Below, one piece after another: positions 23,206 to 33,535 of a stretch of DNA of 64,000 nucleotides. How positions within the stretch are numbered: the stretch's first letter is position 1; each line of letters opens with the position of its first letter. Source of the stretch: Conchocele bisecta (lineage: Eukaryota; Mollusca; Bivalvia; Lucinida; Thyasiridae); contig CM055265.1 in assembly GCA_029237695.1 (NCBI GenBank), positions 115,790,067 to 115,854,066 of the forward strand, given 5' to 3'. The position numbers and the translations under genes are program-made. The notes beneath the pieces are model-generated. The model saw only the letters and a program-made list of their open reading frames with translations. It was not told the DNA's origin and searched no databases.

Positions 23206-24130
23206 TATAATGAGTAGGGTTTTTATTGTGTTTCATGTATATATTAGATCATGTATGTATATTGTTGTATTTTAGCATGTATATTCCCATGCACACTCAA
23301 TCAATCATCAAGGCTTTGAGATGAGAATTGTTTGTATGTATTTTCAGTTGAATAACTTTGAGGTTCATCATGTTCATTAGCTGATAAGATAAATCGTACG
23401 TCTGTACATGTACATACTGTTGAAGTATGACCATAACTGACATTCACGTACTTGAACTGACTGTACATAGCGAATAATTTTACAAAAACATAATTTGTTA
23501 CAACATTCTCGGATTTCATTTATTTTAACATTATTTTGAAGTATGTGTTGCATAAATGAAGGATTTATGACTATAACTTGGGAAAAATGGACACAAGACT
23601 CTATATTCACATTTTTTAGATGGAAAATTATTAAAACACAAATTTCTTAATACAAGCTTGATTTTGGCATGTTTAATATCATTATTTTAGTTTCTTTGCA
23701 TGGAAAACATATATTTTCTTTATTTTATGAAAAAGTTTGAAATGAAACGTGTATCGTCCAAAATTAAATATTCTTTTCCAAGTTTTCCAAGTTCTACGCT
23801 ATATCTGACATTTGGCATTTCCGCGTCTATGTTACGTAAGTTAATCGTATTATGCACTAATCTGCGATGCAGGTAATATGACATAATTTCGGACAACGAT
23901 TATCCCCTGTGAAGTAACAGCCATCATAAAATAAACCTGATTAGGCCTATACAGTACGGATAAACATGATACGGTTGGCATCTGTCAACAGTACTTGAAA
24001 CTACAGGCTTCCATGATCACGAGACGGATGTAAAACCGAATTTAATTTGCTAAGCTCACGTGATATTTTGTAAGGCGTGATTTAATTGGTTACGGAATAA
24101 AGTTCCCGTTAAGCTGTGATAATCGGAGGA

Positions 24131-24160
24131 TATATATTTCGAACCCTGAAATTGGTCAGG
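24131..24160 (+). promoter_or_regulatory. Probable LTR core promoter
   Basis: TATATAT at 24131-24137 with transcription expected about 25-30 nt on, at the start of GGTCAG...CTGACC, a small hairpin. The 3' LTR has the same arrangement at 37227. Position is inferred from the motif only. Confidence 0.5.
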
Positions 24161-24228
24161 TACATTCTGTATGCTGACCAACAAAGGTGATATTGAAATC
24201 TAACGAAGTATTCCTTCGGTTATTTCAG
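24155..24228 (+). repeat. LTR internal duplication, copy 1, ends in donor-like site
   Basis: A 74-bp segment from GTCAGGTACATTC to TTATTTCAG. It is followed by GTTAGT, a good splice donor context. The second copy is at 26597-26669. The pair at 37252-37324 and 39684-39756 is the 3' LTR equivalent. Confidence 0.85.
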
Positions 24229-26596
24229 GTTAGTAGTTACTTTTACATTATATTGTCTGTATGTCTGTCTTGTATATTTTCAGAACAACGATCTTATTCA
24301 TATTTTCTGTTTGTGCGACTATTTTACTAAAGCGAATCACTTCTTCAGTTGTTTACTAGTGGAGTAAATATTCTTAATATATTGGTAAATTAGTTTCATG
24401 TTTTAATTACTGAAAACACTATCGTTAGCGATACACTCTCAGTAGATTTCAATACGTCCACAGTACCTTCAAACATTGGATGTGAAATACAGAGTTGTCG
24501 CTCCTAGATAGCTCTCTACGCGGAGAATTCAATATGTCAGCCGTACGCGCCAGCTGAATTTTGTACCATTTTAAACACATTTAAACGCATTTTGTGTGTA
24601 TTTCTTTAGTATGATTGTTATGCCACAACATAAATTAGCTGTTAAAGTGTTGATCTCACCCCAAACTGGGCCTGATACGATTATTTTTATAATCATGATA
24701 ATGTGATTTGTTTTGCTATTTTTGTCGCATGGGAATATCAGATCAGGATTATGTCCCTGGTAGAAAATGATGCAATTTAATTTTCAATATTACTTGTACA
24801 TTTCATTGTTTTACCACCTGTCTGTAAAACCAGTAATTCTGCGTCATAATTTACATGTGGGTATGTGTTCATCGGCACACTTTCACTACAAGTATGATTT
24901 AGAAAATTAATTATTAAAGTATTTTGGTTAAAATATGTTGCAAACTAAATTGAACAAAGATTTATCTACACGACCAATATGACCGAAATTCAGTTATGGA
25001 TTTCTTGTATAATAACCGTGCCATAGAACACATTTTCCATAGTAGGGGCCTACCAGCTCAGATATTAAGTTATTTTTAACATCATTTTATAAGTACGCAT
25101 CATAAGTATTTACCAGGCATTGGGTGTGTAATTATTGGTATATTCAGCTGTTATCATGTTTAATTGTTGTTCTGACAATTAAACACATACACCAATATAC
25201 TAAGTTACCATCCAAGTTCGGTCAATGTGAACTTAAAGCTCAAATCCATGTAATTAAATATTTGTGCATTTAATTTATCAATATCAGTTGATTGATATTA
25301 TATTAGTGGCCACCTAGGTGAGGAACCACTAATTGTCTGTGTAATGGTAGTTCTCGCCACAAATTGTACATGTATGAAAGACATAAGATCGGTGTTGACA
25401 TTTTGTTGAATATTATCGATTCCAGGTACCTCTCTACTGTGAATAAGAATAACCGTTTGGAATGCACATAATTATACGTCATGTATTAATCAAAATTATT
25501 TAGTCTGAAATAGACCATTAAACAACAATTTATCATCATTGATCCCACAATTGTAGACTGGTTAAGTACGGGATATTCCAACCCGTTGACCTTAGCTTTT
25601 GATAGGCTGTACACAATAATCAATAGGTGTATCATGTATGAACAGATCTGGCTATTGGACGGTATCTATAATAAACAGACACCAGCTGATAAAAAGGTAC
25701 CTTACAACATATGTGACCAGTGTAACCCCTGATCAGCCAGTGTGATAGTGCCGCCTCACCAGGGCCTACACTGTTCACTATTCCATAGGCATACATATCT
25801 TTGCATGTTCAGTTTGAATGATGTACTCTTCGCAAATAATCAGTATGCACAGTTAGCAAGGAAAATGTTACGGTTCTGGCCAGTCATTTTTGTTAGTGTT
25901 TGACATCTGTTCACATATTGTTATTTCCCCGAGTACCTCTCAACTATTAGCATGATCAGTGTAAATAATCAAATGGTAGCACATGAGTTCAGAGCCATGT
26001 AATCAATGTCGCATTATAAACGTATAGATAACCATTTCATACTAGTAGTGTATGTTCATTTAAACTTGCAACTGCCTAAATAATGCAACCCATTAGATTA
26101 TGATATAAACAGTGTATATCCTGAGCAGACGCCTAAATATCAAGTCGACTCATCTGGATATACACTGTTTGCCAAATTGTATTTTCTAGGTATGTGGATT
26201 TTTGTAAAAAGCAAATACAAACCTAATAAGTCTATCTAATGATATTGTTGCTAACATTGCATATCCTCTTCTGGATATGTACTGCTCGCTATCATAGTAA
26301 TGGTATTGAAAATGGTTATGCATATACCGACGCAATATTGATGTTCCATAAACTGTATATTATTAGTCCATGAGATCATATTCACAATCTGTATGTAGCA
26401 TCTTGTGACCCAAGTACAAACAAACATGTTGATTTAGTGTCATTGCATTTATATGCGGCTGTGGTTAAAACATGTATGTGTTAATGCCAGCTTATGACAC
26501 TATCAGTATGAACACTAGCAGTAGACAAGATGATACATGCAAACTCATTTATTCATGACATATTGTGTTCTTGTATGCATTGTTTATAAGAAGTCA

Positions 26597-26669
26597 GTCA
26601 GGTACATTCTGTATGCTGACCAATAAAGGTGATATTGAATCTAACGAAGTATTCCTTCGGTTATTTCAG
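26597..26669 (+). repeat. LTR internal duplication, copy 2, ends in acceptor-like site
   Basis: Same segment, containing AATAAA (possible poly(A) signal) and ending CCTTCGGTTATTTCAG before AGAACACC. The end looks like a splice acceptor, so 24229-26669 could behave as an intron inside the leader. Confidence 0.85.
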
Positions 26670-26759
26670 AGAACACCAACATTGAGCCAAGCGAGTCCCC
26701 TATTCCCCCAATCATCAACCCAACAACAAGACCCCAAATAGAATAACCCACGTCATAAC

Positions 26760-26780
26760 AACTGGCGGAGAACAGTGGAC
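26760..26780 (+). promoter_or_regulatory. Candidate primer-binding site
   Basis: TGGCGGAGAACAGTGG begins 2-3 nt after the LTR, where a tRNA primer site is expected. I cannot match it to a specific tRNA. Confidence 0.45.
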
Positions 26781-26786
26781 CAACAA

Positions 26787-27164
26787 ATGTCAACACCGAC
26801 CAACTACAGTCTGCGCAGTAACCAGTCGCCAGCAACATCAAGTGGCGCAGGTACGTCACAGCAGACAGCAAAACAGACTACATCCCAACAGATATCAGTC
26901 CCACTGATACCAGAAACAATGGCGTCCAGCCACCTCCATCTAGAGCCATTCTCAGGGAGTGGACAAGACCCTGAGCGGTGGTTCAAGGCATTCGAGCGGT
27001 ATGCTGTCCTGGCGAACTTCAAAGAGGAGCGGGCAGCCTTATCATTATCGTTCTTCATGCGGGGTGTTGCACGGTCGTGGTTCGACAGCCTGGCTGACCA
27101 CACACAACAAAATTTGGCCGCACTGAAGACGGCATTCACTGGCCGATTCAAACGTGCCACTTAA
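26787..27164 (+). pseudogene. gag: gag, N-terminal part
   Basis: Starts at ATG 26787. After a Ser/Thr/Gln-rich N-terminus it contains LEPFSGSGQDPERWFKAFE and FFMRGVARSWFDSL, the pattern of the Gypsy Gag domain (retrotrans_gag) that forms the particle. It closes at TAA 27162-27164, shortly after GRFKR, where related Gags continue, so the stop reflects a frameshift. A strong donor consensus CAG|GTACGT lies at 26850/26851 inside the N-terminus and may feed env expression. Confidence 0.8.
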
Positions 27165-27827
27165 CTGTGACATTAGCCTGCTGAATGTGACGCAGGGGGG
27201 TTAAATGAGGACCACCGACCAGTACTATGCGAGATTACAGATTGTCGCCCATGGCCGCGAGATTCCAGAGGCACTGGCCGTGTCAATTCTTATAAAAGGC
27301 GGCCTGCGACAAAACCTTGTGGCATTGGTAATGCCACAAAATCCCCCAGGACCTGGACGCATTACGACAGGCAATGCTCATCGCCGAACAACACACCATG
27401 CTACATTCAGCAACAAACACTACAGAATCAGTCAAACAGCGTCAACAACACTACAAGGACTGGAGGCAGAAAACAAATTGGATTTGTTACGGACTCAATT
27501 AGCTGAAGTACTTGCCATACAGAATTCTGCTAACAATGGACAACAACGATGGGGCGCGAGTCGGCGGAGGACGAAATGGCCCGAGATTACCGTCCTCACA
27601 ACAGGGACGATAGACGCTGGGACAAACCAGCGGAGCGACATTATGACAATCGGGACAACACACACAGAGAGTTTCGCTGCGGATACTGTGGAGGTAAGCG
27701 AGCACATCCCAGACATAAATGTCCAGCATCTTATAGGACATGTGAAAAATGTGGCTTTCAGGGGCACTTCCCGTCAGAATGCAAATCAGGCATGCGTACA
27801 GGCGGTGCACCTATTAACAACAAATAG
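27165..27827 (+). pseudogene. gag: gag, C-terminal part with zinc knuckles
   Basis: Gag homology continues through at least three frame changes between 27205 and 27560. The nucleocapsid end (27549-27827) has two zinc knuckles: C-x2-C-x5-H-x4-C and the canonical C-x2-C-x4-H-x4-C (CEKCGFQGHFPSEC). They bind the RNA genome. A TAG at 27825-27827 stops this frame, and the same frame remains open beyond it for 71 codons. Confidence 0.75.
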
Positions 27828-28042
27828 GGGTACGTGCCTGTTCGCAAGCCTACTAGGCATGTGAGCGGGCATAGCGGCAGTGACTGCACGAACAATCAAA
27901 CAAGCATGTCACAAACAACAGCTGAAATCTCAGACAAAAATAAATATTCAAATAAATGTTCCCAGTCCGATATTTTCAAACAAGAAGCTAAACCTCATGT
28001 TCCCAAGAGGCCAAACCTGCAGTTGATCTGGTTGTACCCATA

Positions 28043-28615
28043 GTGTCCAAGAATACTATATTGGCCACAATTGGTGGCAAGCGTACTCGATGTTTGGTAG
28101 ACACGGGTGCAACCGTTTCTTGTGCATCTCTGGCATTCTTGCGGAAAACAAACATTGATGTTTCTAATTTGAAACCATCTTCACTAACAGGTATCAGTGG
28201 AGTTGGCAACGAGCAACATGAAATTTTAGGCGCATTAGAAATCCCTATAGTTTTGTCTGGTGTCCGTATACACTTTACCTTTCATGTATTGGAACAGCTG
28301 AACCACCCCCTTATTTTAGGATTTGATTTTCTAACCGTTCATGATGCTAACTGGGATATTCCAACTGGTAAATTATACTTGCGAGACAAACTAATCTGCG
28401 CAAGTCTTATGCCGTACCAAACTAGTTATCTCCGAACCAACAAGCCATTAGTTATACCGTCGCAATCTCAAATTAACATTGAAGGTAAGGTGTCCCACCA
28501 CAAAACAGGTGAAGTTTTACTAATAGAGCCTATTCCAAGCTTAACCAACCTAAGCATAGCAGGTGCTAGGTGTCTCGTAACTGCCAAAAGAGTAGAGCCC
28601 CCATGCGATTGTTAA
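28043..28615 (+). pseudogene. pol: pol: aspartic protease
   Basis: Retropepsin domain that would cleave Gag-Pol. The catalytic motif LVDTGAT is at 28097-28117 and the second conserved element ILGFDFL at about 28315-28335. The open part continues 90 residues beyond as the linker to RT. It has no start codon of its own, as expected for a domain within Gag-Pol, and the frame differs from that of the zinc knuckles. It ends at TAA 28613-28615 where a further frame change moves the text to the next reading frame. Confidence 0.85.
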
Positions 28616-29921
28616 ATCCTACATCTCAAGATATTCATATACCTGGACATAAAGTCATCGCAACTGTTAGTAATGTAGACGATACCATATTGCACACACT
28701 CTGCGACGACAAAACCCCAAAAAGCAGCGACATTCTCAGTACTAACATACACAATCAATCGGACCGATCTCGAGATAAAATGTCTACAAAATCAGCACCA
28801 ATCAGCACTATTGATTCTCATTCTAAACCATCCACTCAATCAGAGGTTGTGTTTAACGTTGACAGCAAAACATTGACTGATGAGCAGAGAACAGAACTGC
28901 TGGGTTTCTTGAAGAAGAATGAAGATGTATTCTCCACTTCCCTTCAGGATCTCGGTAGGACTGACCTCTATCATCAACCGTGTTGAAGGACACTTCCCAG
29001 ATGCCACCAACCTGTCCACATGCCATTTTATAGGCAAACAGCTCAAAACAGGGAAGTCACACAACAAATGGTTGATGATATGCTCCAACAAGGAATTATT
29101 GAACACTCCACTTCAATATGGCATAGTCCTGTGGTTTTGGTTAAAAGAATAATGGTACACATCGATTTGCAGTCGACTATCGAAAACTCAACAAGGTGAC
29201 TCATTCCATATCTCATCCACTACCCCGTCTCGAGTGTGTCTTTGATACACTCGGCCAAGCACGAGCAAAGATTTTTACCACGCTTGATCTCGCCTCTGGT
29301 TTCTGGCAGATCCCCATGGACCCAGAAACTAAGCATAAAGCAGCCTTTATTACGCATGATTCCGTCTCGAATGGACAGAATGCCAATTCGTCTTAAAAAT
29401 GCGCCTATGTCCTTTCAAATGGTCATGGGACAGGTGCTGCGTGGTTTAAATTGGAAGCATGTACTCTGCTACATTGACGACATTCTTGTATTCAGCAGCA
29501 ACTTTCGGGAGCACATTCACCATCTTGATATGGTCTTTCAAAAGTTGCGTGATGCGAAACTTACTTCTCAAAGGCGAAAAAATGCCACTTTGCCTTGGAA
29601 AAAGTAATATATCTCGGTCACGTGATTTCAAAAGATGGTATCGAGATGGATACTTCAAAAACTGACGCCGTTCGCACATTCCCGACTCCGAAAACACAAC
29701 GAGACGTTAGGCGATTCTTGGGTCTGTGTAACTATTACCGCCGTTTTGTTCCCAATTTTTCAAAGATGGCTGCACCTATGAATCGTTTACTGCAGAAAGA
29801 TTGTCGTTTCCATTGGGATGAGCAATGTGAAAGTGCCTTTCAGTATTTGAAAGATGCTTTGACGTCTGCACCAATGCTTGCCTACCCAGACATGAATGCC
29901 CATGTTTATTTTATCCACTGA
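28570..29921 (+). pseudogene. pol: pol: reverse transcriptase, frameshifted
   Basis: RT of the Gypsy type in at least four frame segments: connection and fingers (28570-28986), a scrambled part (28985-29195), TLDLASGFWQIPM (about 29283-29320), then RLKNAPMSFQ and the catalytic YIDD at 29470-29481, then LGHVISKDG and FLGLCNYYRRFVPNFS (29605-29762). All key motifs survive, so breaks are indels rather than long deletions. It would copy the RNA genome into DNA. Confidence 0.85.
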
Positions 29922-30282
29922 CGGTTCAACTGTAGCCATTGGATACATTTTGGGACAAAAAGGGCCGAATGGTAAGGAAATGGTTGTTGCATATGGTGGT
30001 CGTTCACTTAGACCCGAGGAATGTAATTACACAGTCTCAGAAATTGAATGTCTTGCTGTTGTTGAAGGTATCAAGGCATACAAGGAATATCCGCATCACA
30101 AGTTCACTGTATACACAGATCACGCGGCACTCAACTGGCTACATTCCATCAAAGACCCCAATACTCGATTAGGCAGATGGGCAATTCACTTACAAGAATA
30201 TGATTATGAGGTCATACATAAACCGGGCAGAGTCCACAAAATGCAGACGCATTATCCAGGCGTCCATATGACCATCCACTAA
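29896..30282 (+). pseudogene. pol: pol: RNase H
   Basis: RNase H follows RT with a frame change at about 29900-29920. Visible are STDGS (first Asp), SEIECLAVVEG (catalytic Glu), VYTDHAAL (second Asp) and the end YDYEVIHKPGRVHK. The usual NADALSR-like ending is lost in a frameshift near 30240 before the TAA at 30280-30282. Confidence 0.82.
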
Positions 30283-30299
30283 CCAGGTCAAGCTGCCGC

Positions 30300-30930
30300 C
30301 TGACAATACCCTACTGTCAATGTTGCCGTACAACCCAGGCCATTATCTCCTTGTCCCTCACCAGTCCCACTGGTTGTTTCCTCGATACTACCAAAAACCC
30401 GCCAGTCTGACACTACTAGCCGTCCCACTGATTGCCCTACCCATACCACCACCAACATCCTCGAACTCCCCACTCTATTTGACATCATCCACTATTCTCT
30501 TTCCATACCACCACCATCCCCAGGTGACATCAGCCTCCTCACTATTTGATCTCCATACCACCACCAATCCCCAGGTGACACACACTCACCTCCAAATGAT
30601 CTTTCCATGACCATACCACCCCAGCCACATCATCGAACGTCACCTCCCCACTAATTGATCTTTCCATACCACCACCATCCCCAGGTGACACATCAGCCTC
30701 TCACTATTTGTCTTTCCATACCACCACCATCCCCAGTGACACATCAGCCTCCTCACTATTTCATCTGACCATACCACCACCAGCCCAGATGACACATCAG
30801 CCTCTCACTATTTGATGCTGACCATTGCCCACCAGGCCATCCCCATGACACATCAGCCTCCCCTCACTAATTGGATATGACCATACCACCACCATCCCCA
30901 GACACATCAGCCTCCCCCCACTAATGATAT
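30300..30930 (+). repeat. Tandem Pro-coding repeat inside pol
   Basis: About ten imperfect units of 50-60 bp built on CCATACCACCACCATCCCCA, GACACATCAGCCTC and CACTATTTGAT. It lies between RNase H and integrase and encodes a Pro/Thr/Ser-rich spacer in whichever frame is open. The units vary in length, so the frame is not conserved. Confidence 0.8.
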
Positions 30931-32379
30931 GACCATACCACCACTCCCCAGAGCGCATCCTGCTCTACTACTTGATCTGCCCATACCATCACCACCCCCA
31001 GGTGTCACACCGGCCATCCCACTATTTGATTTACCTATTCCGCAACTATCATACACACCTGCTATCTCGTCAGCTGATCTTCTTTTATCTCCAGGATCCA
31101 CATTCACACTATCTGCAGTCAATAACACGGATGTACACAGCCCACCACTTTGTCACACTAATCATTCAGATCACGTTCATGAGTCTCCCACATCAGTTTA
31201 CACTGTACATGCTCAGCAAGGCAATAGACAATCACCATCGCTTACTAACAACAAACATATTCAAGTCACATTTGAGTACGACAGTAGTCACATAGTTGCA
31301 GAAATAGGCACAATGAACAATCCAATACTGGAGGAACATGCTAAGGACGGCACAGATACCCATGCTATGGGCGATTTACAGAGAGGATGTGACGATTTTA
31401 AACATATCATTAATTACTTGGAAAACAAAGAGCTTCCGGCGGATGTGAAACATGCACATGTCATTTGCATAGAGTCTGAACAATATGCAGTATTGGATGG
31501 AATACTATATCACTTCTACCAACCCCGGTCCAAAGGATTACCTGTGGAACAGCGATTAATACGGCAAATAGCATTGCCAAAAGTACATCGGACTGATGTA
31601 TTAAGATCTTACCATGACAATCATGCAGGAGGCGGTCACCTCGGAATTGGTAAAACTCTTGCAGCCATCCGCGTGAAATACTGGTTCCTGGTATGTAGTT
31701 ATATAAATGATTATGTCTCTACATGCGAACAATGCCAGAGAATGAAAGTAATCCGGAAGAAGTTGCCGCCACCATTGACATCCATGCCTATCTCGGACGT
31801 ATTCGACAGATGGCACATGGACATACTGGGGCCACTTCCAAAAACAGACGAGGGTTACCAACACATACTGCTCGTCGTAGATAGCTTTTCGCAGCGATGG
31901 GTTTGTGAGGCTATTCCCACTGAAGACCCAAACAGCACAGGAAGTAGCAAACGTTCTCTATAATGAAATATTCACACGCTACGGGGCCCCTAGGATCTTG
32001 ATAAGTGACCGCGGCCAAAATTTCATGTCGAAATTGGTCCGTGCTTTGTGTCAGATGTTTGATGTCACTAGACACCACACAAGCTCTTACCATCCACAGA
32101 CAAATTCTAACATGTGAACGTGTACTGAACAGCACACTGGCTCAAACATTGCGGATGTACTCTGATGCGGATCAACAGAACTGGCCCTCTTTAATTCCAA
32201 GTGTCATGATGGCATTCAGATGTCCCCAGCAACAGAGTCGACAGGTCTTTCCCACCGTTTCATTTGGTTTTGGTAAAGAGATGACGCTTCCTGTAGGACA
32301 CATCTCTGATTCCGAAGGCCACTTAGGACGGGATGCTACAGAACACTTCAACAAATTCTCATCGCAAAACTTAATCTAG
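30929..32379 (+). pseudogene. pol: pol: integrase, frameshifted
   Basis: The zinc-binding N-terminus has HxxH-type histidines in SYHDNHAGGGHLG and cysteines in CEQCQRM (31610-31745). The catalytic core follows: first Asp in WHMDILGPL (31813-), a frame change near 31920, second Asp in ISDRGQNF (about 32000) and the SSYHPQTN motif (32082-32105), then a break at the TGA near 32115 where the catalytic Glu segment should follow. Integrase inserts the cDNA into the genome. Motifs survive but no intact protein is present. Confidence 0.83.
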
Positions 32380-32388
32380 CAAAGGACA

Positions 32389-33180
32389 TTGCAACGGCGA
32401 AACTGGGAGGGCAAAGCAGGGAAAAATTCCAAAGCAAAAAACTATTTGACAAAAACAAAGTCAAACAAGGAGCCATGTTTTTCATTACTAGACAGGGTGG
32501 TACTGATAAGACGTTTCGAAAATACCCCCGGACTTCTCACCGCAGCTGTTTCAGAAATAACGATGGTTCCATTGTTACATCACTGATATTGGGCCGAATT
32601 ATACATACAAACTGCGATGGTGTGATACTCACAAACCAATGAAATCACTCGTCAACGCCAGTCGGTTAGTGGCCTACAAAGATCCTTACATTGTCCGTGA
32701 CATGGCGCCAGAGACACATGAAGTAATAAGACAAAGTCAGGAGACAGGTACACTACCACAACAAACACTGGACATGCCTCAAAACATTGCCGATCAGGAT
32801 AGCACGAGTAAAGACCCTGCAACTGGACGTGACACAAATCAGCACCCTACGGCGCAAGATGTCAAAAATAGAGATCTCACAATCAATGATAACACGGACA
32901 TGAGTCAACCCAACCAGCAAACACAGAAACAGCAGGAATCTAACAAAATGTATCACGTCGATCGGTTGTTGAAAACAAAACTGATTAGTAACAAACGTCA
33001 TTATCTAGTTCGTTGGATAGGAGATCACAAGATACATGGGAACCTGCGAATTACATAACAGCAAAGCCGAAGGAGGAGTTTCACACACACTGGACATTGC
33101 AAAACAGACGCAAGCGAAAAGGTCCAAAATATTTTCGCACAGCCGACAGTACACAGGCTGATAATTAATCTGGTGACATT
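32389..33180 (+). pseudogene. pol: pol: GPY/F-like segment and chromodomain
   Basis: Downstream of integrase are a GPNYTYKLRW segment and LVNASRLVAYKD (32590-32690), resembling the GPY/F module. A Gln-rich linker follows, then YHVDRLL and RHYLVRWIG, followed in the next frame by DTWEPANY (33025-33060). That is the chromodomain pattern (aromatic cage Tyr/Trp residues and TWEP). Chromodomains guide integration toward marked chromatin. It ends near the TAA at 33166-33168. Confidence 0.75.
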
Positions 33181-33507
33181 ACACAGTAAAAGCCAATAAA
33201 GCATGCATCACATCAATACATTATTTCATTATCAACCAGAATCATATAGTACTGCATTTCTGTCTCCATGTGTATGCAGAATCAAAGGTAGAAATCTAAA
33301 CTGTTTAGATGAATTGGTACGCCGTGCCTAGATAGAGAACCTCCCTCATCTCAGATATTATTACACTGCGCAGAAATTTTTTTTCTCTAAATTTCAAATT
33401 AAAATGTGGTTGGCCTAACTTGTATACAAAATAGTGTCTTGTCATGTTAGCTTGGTAATTTTATGCAAGATATTATTGGGTTGTCTTAATTGGCCAAACT
33501 ACATCAA

Positions 33508-33535
33508 TTTTTTTTTCTCTCTTTTTATGTTATAG
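33508..33535 (+). promoter_or_regulatory. Predicted env splice acceptor
   Basis: A pyrimidine tract of about 20 nt ends in TTATAG at 33535. It lies at the head of the env frame, which has no ATG upstream of this point. Its phase matches the donor at 26850. Confidence 0.65.

Larger units (their letters stand above)
23206..26759 (+). repeat. 5' LTR (about 3.55 kb)
   Basis: Begins TATAATGAGTAGGG and ends CCCACGTCATAAC. It is collinear with 36289-39847. Contents: a TATA box at 24131, a 74-bp segment (24155-24228) repeated at 26597-26669, a SINE-tail relic at 25552-25630 and family D-like hairpins at 25709-25800 and 26110-26170. It is unusually long for a Gypsy LTR and lacks the common TG...CA ends if these borders are right. 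Confidence 0.88.

Noticed and set aside
30929..31128. Glycine-rich minus-strand peptide
   Set aside because: It is the reverse reading of the Pro-coding tandem repeat inside pol.
33490..33535. TTG at 33490 as the env start
   Set aside because: It lies in the pyrimidine tract of a splice acceptor, and a non-ATG start is not needed if env is spliced.
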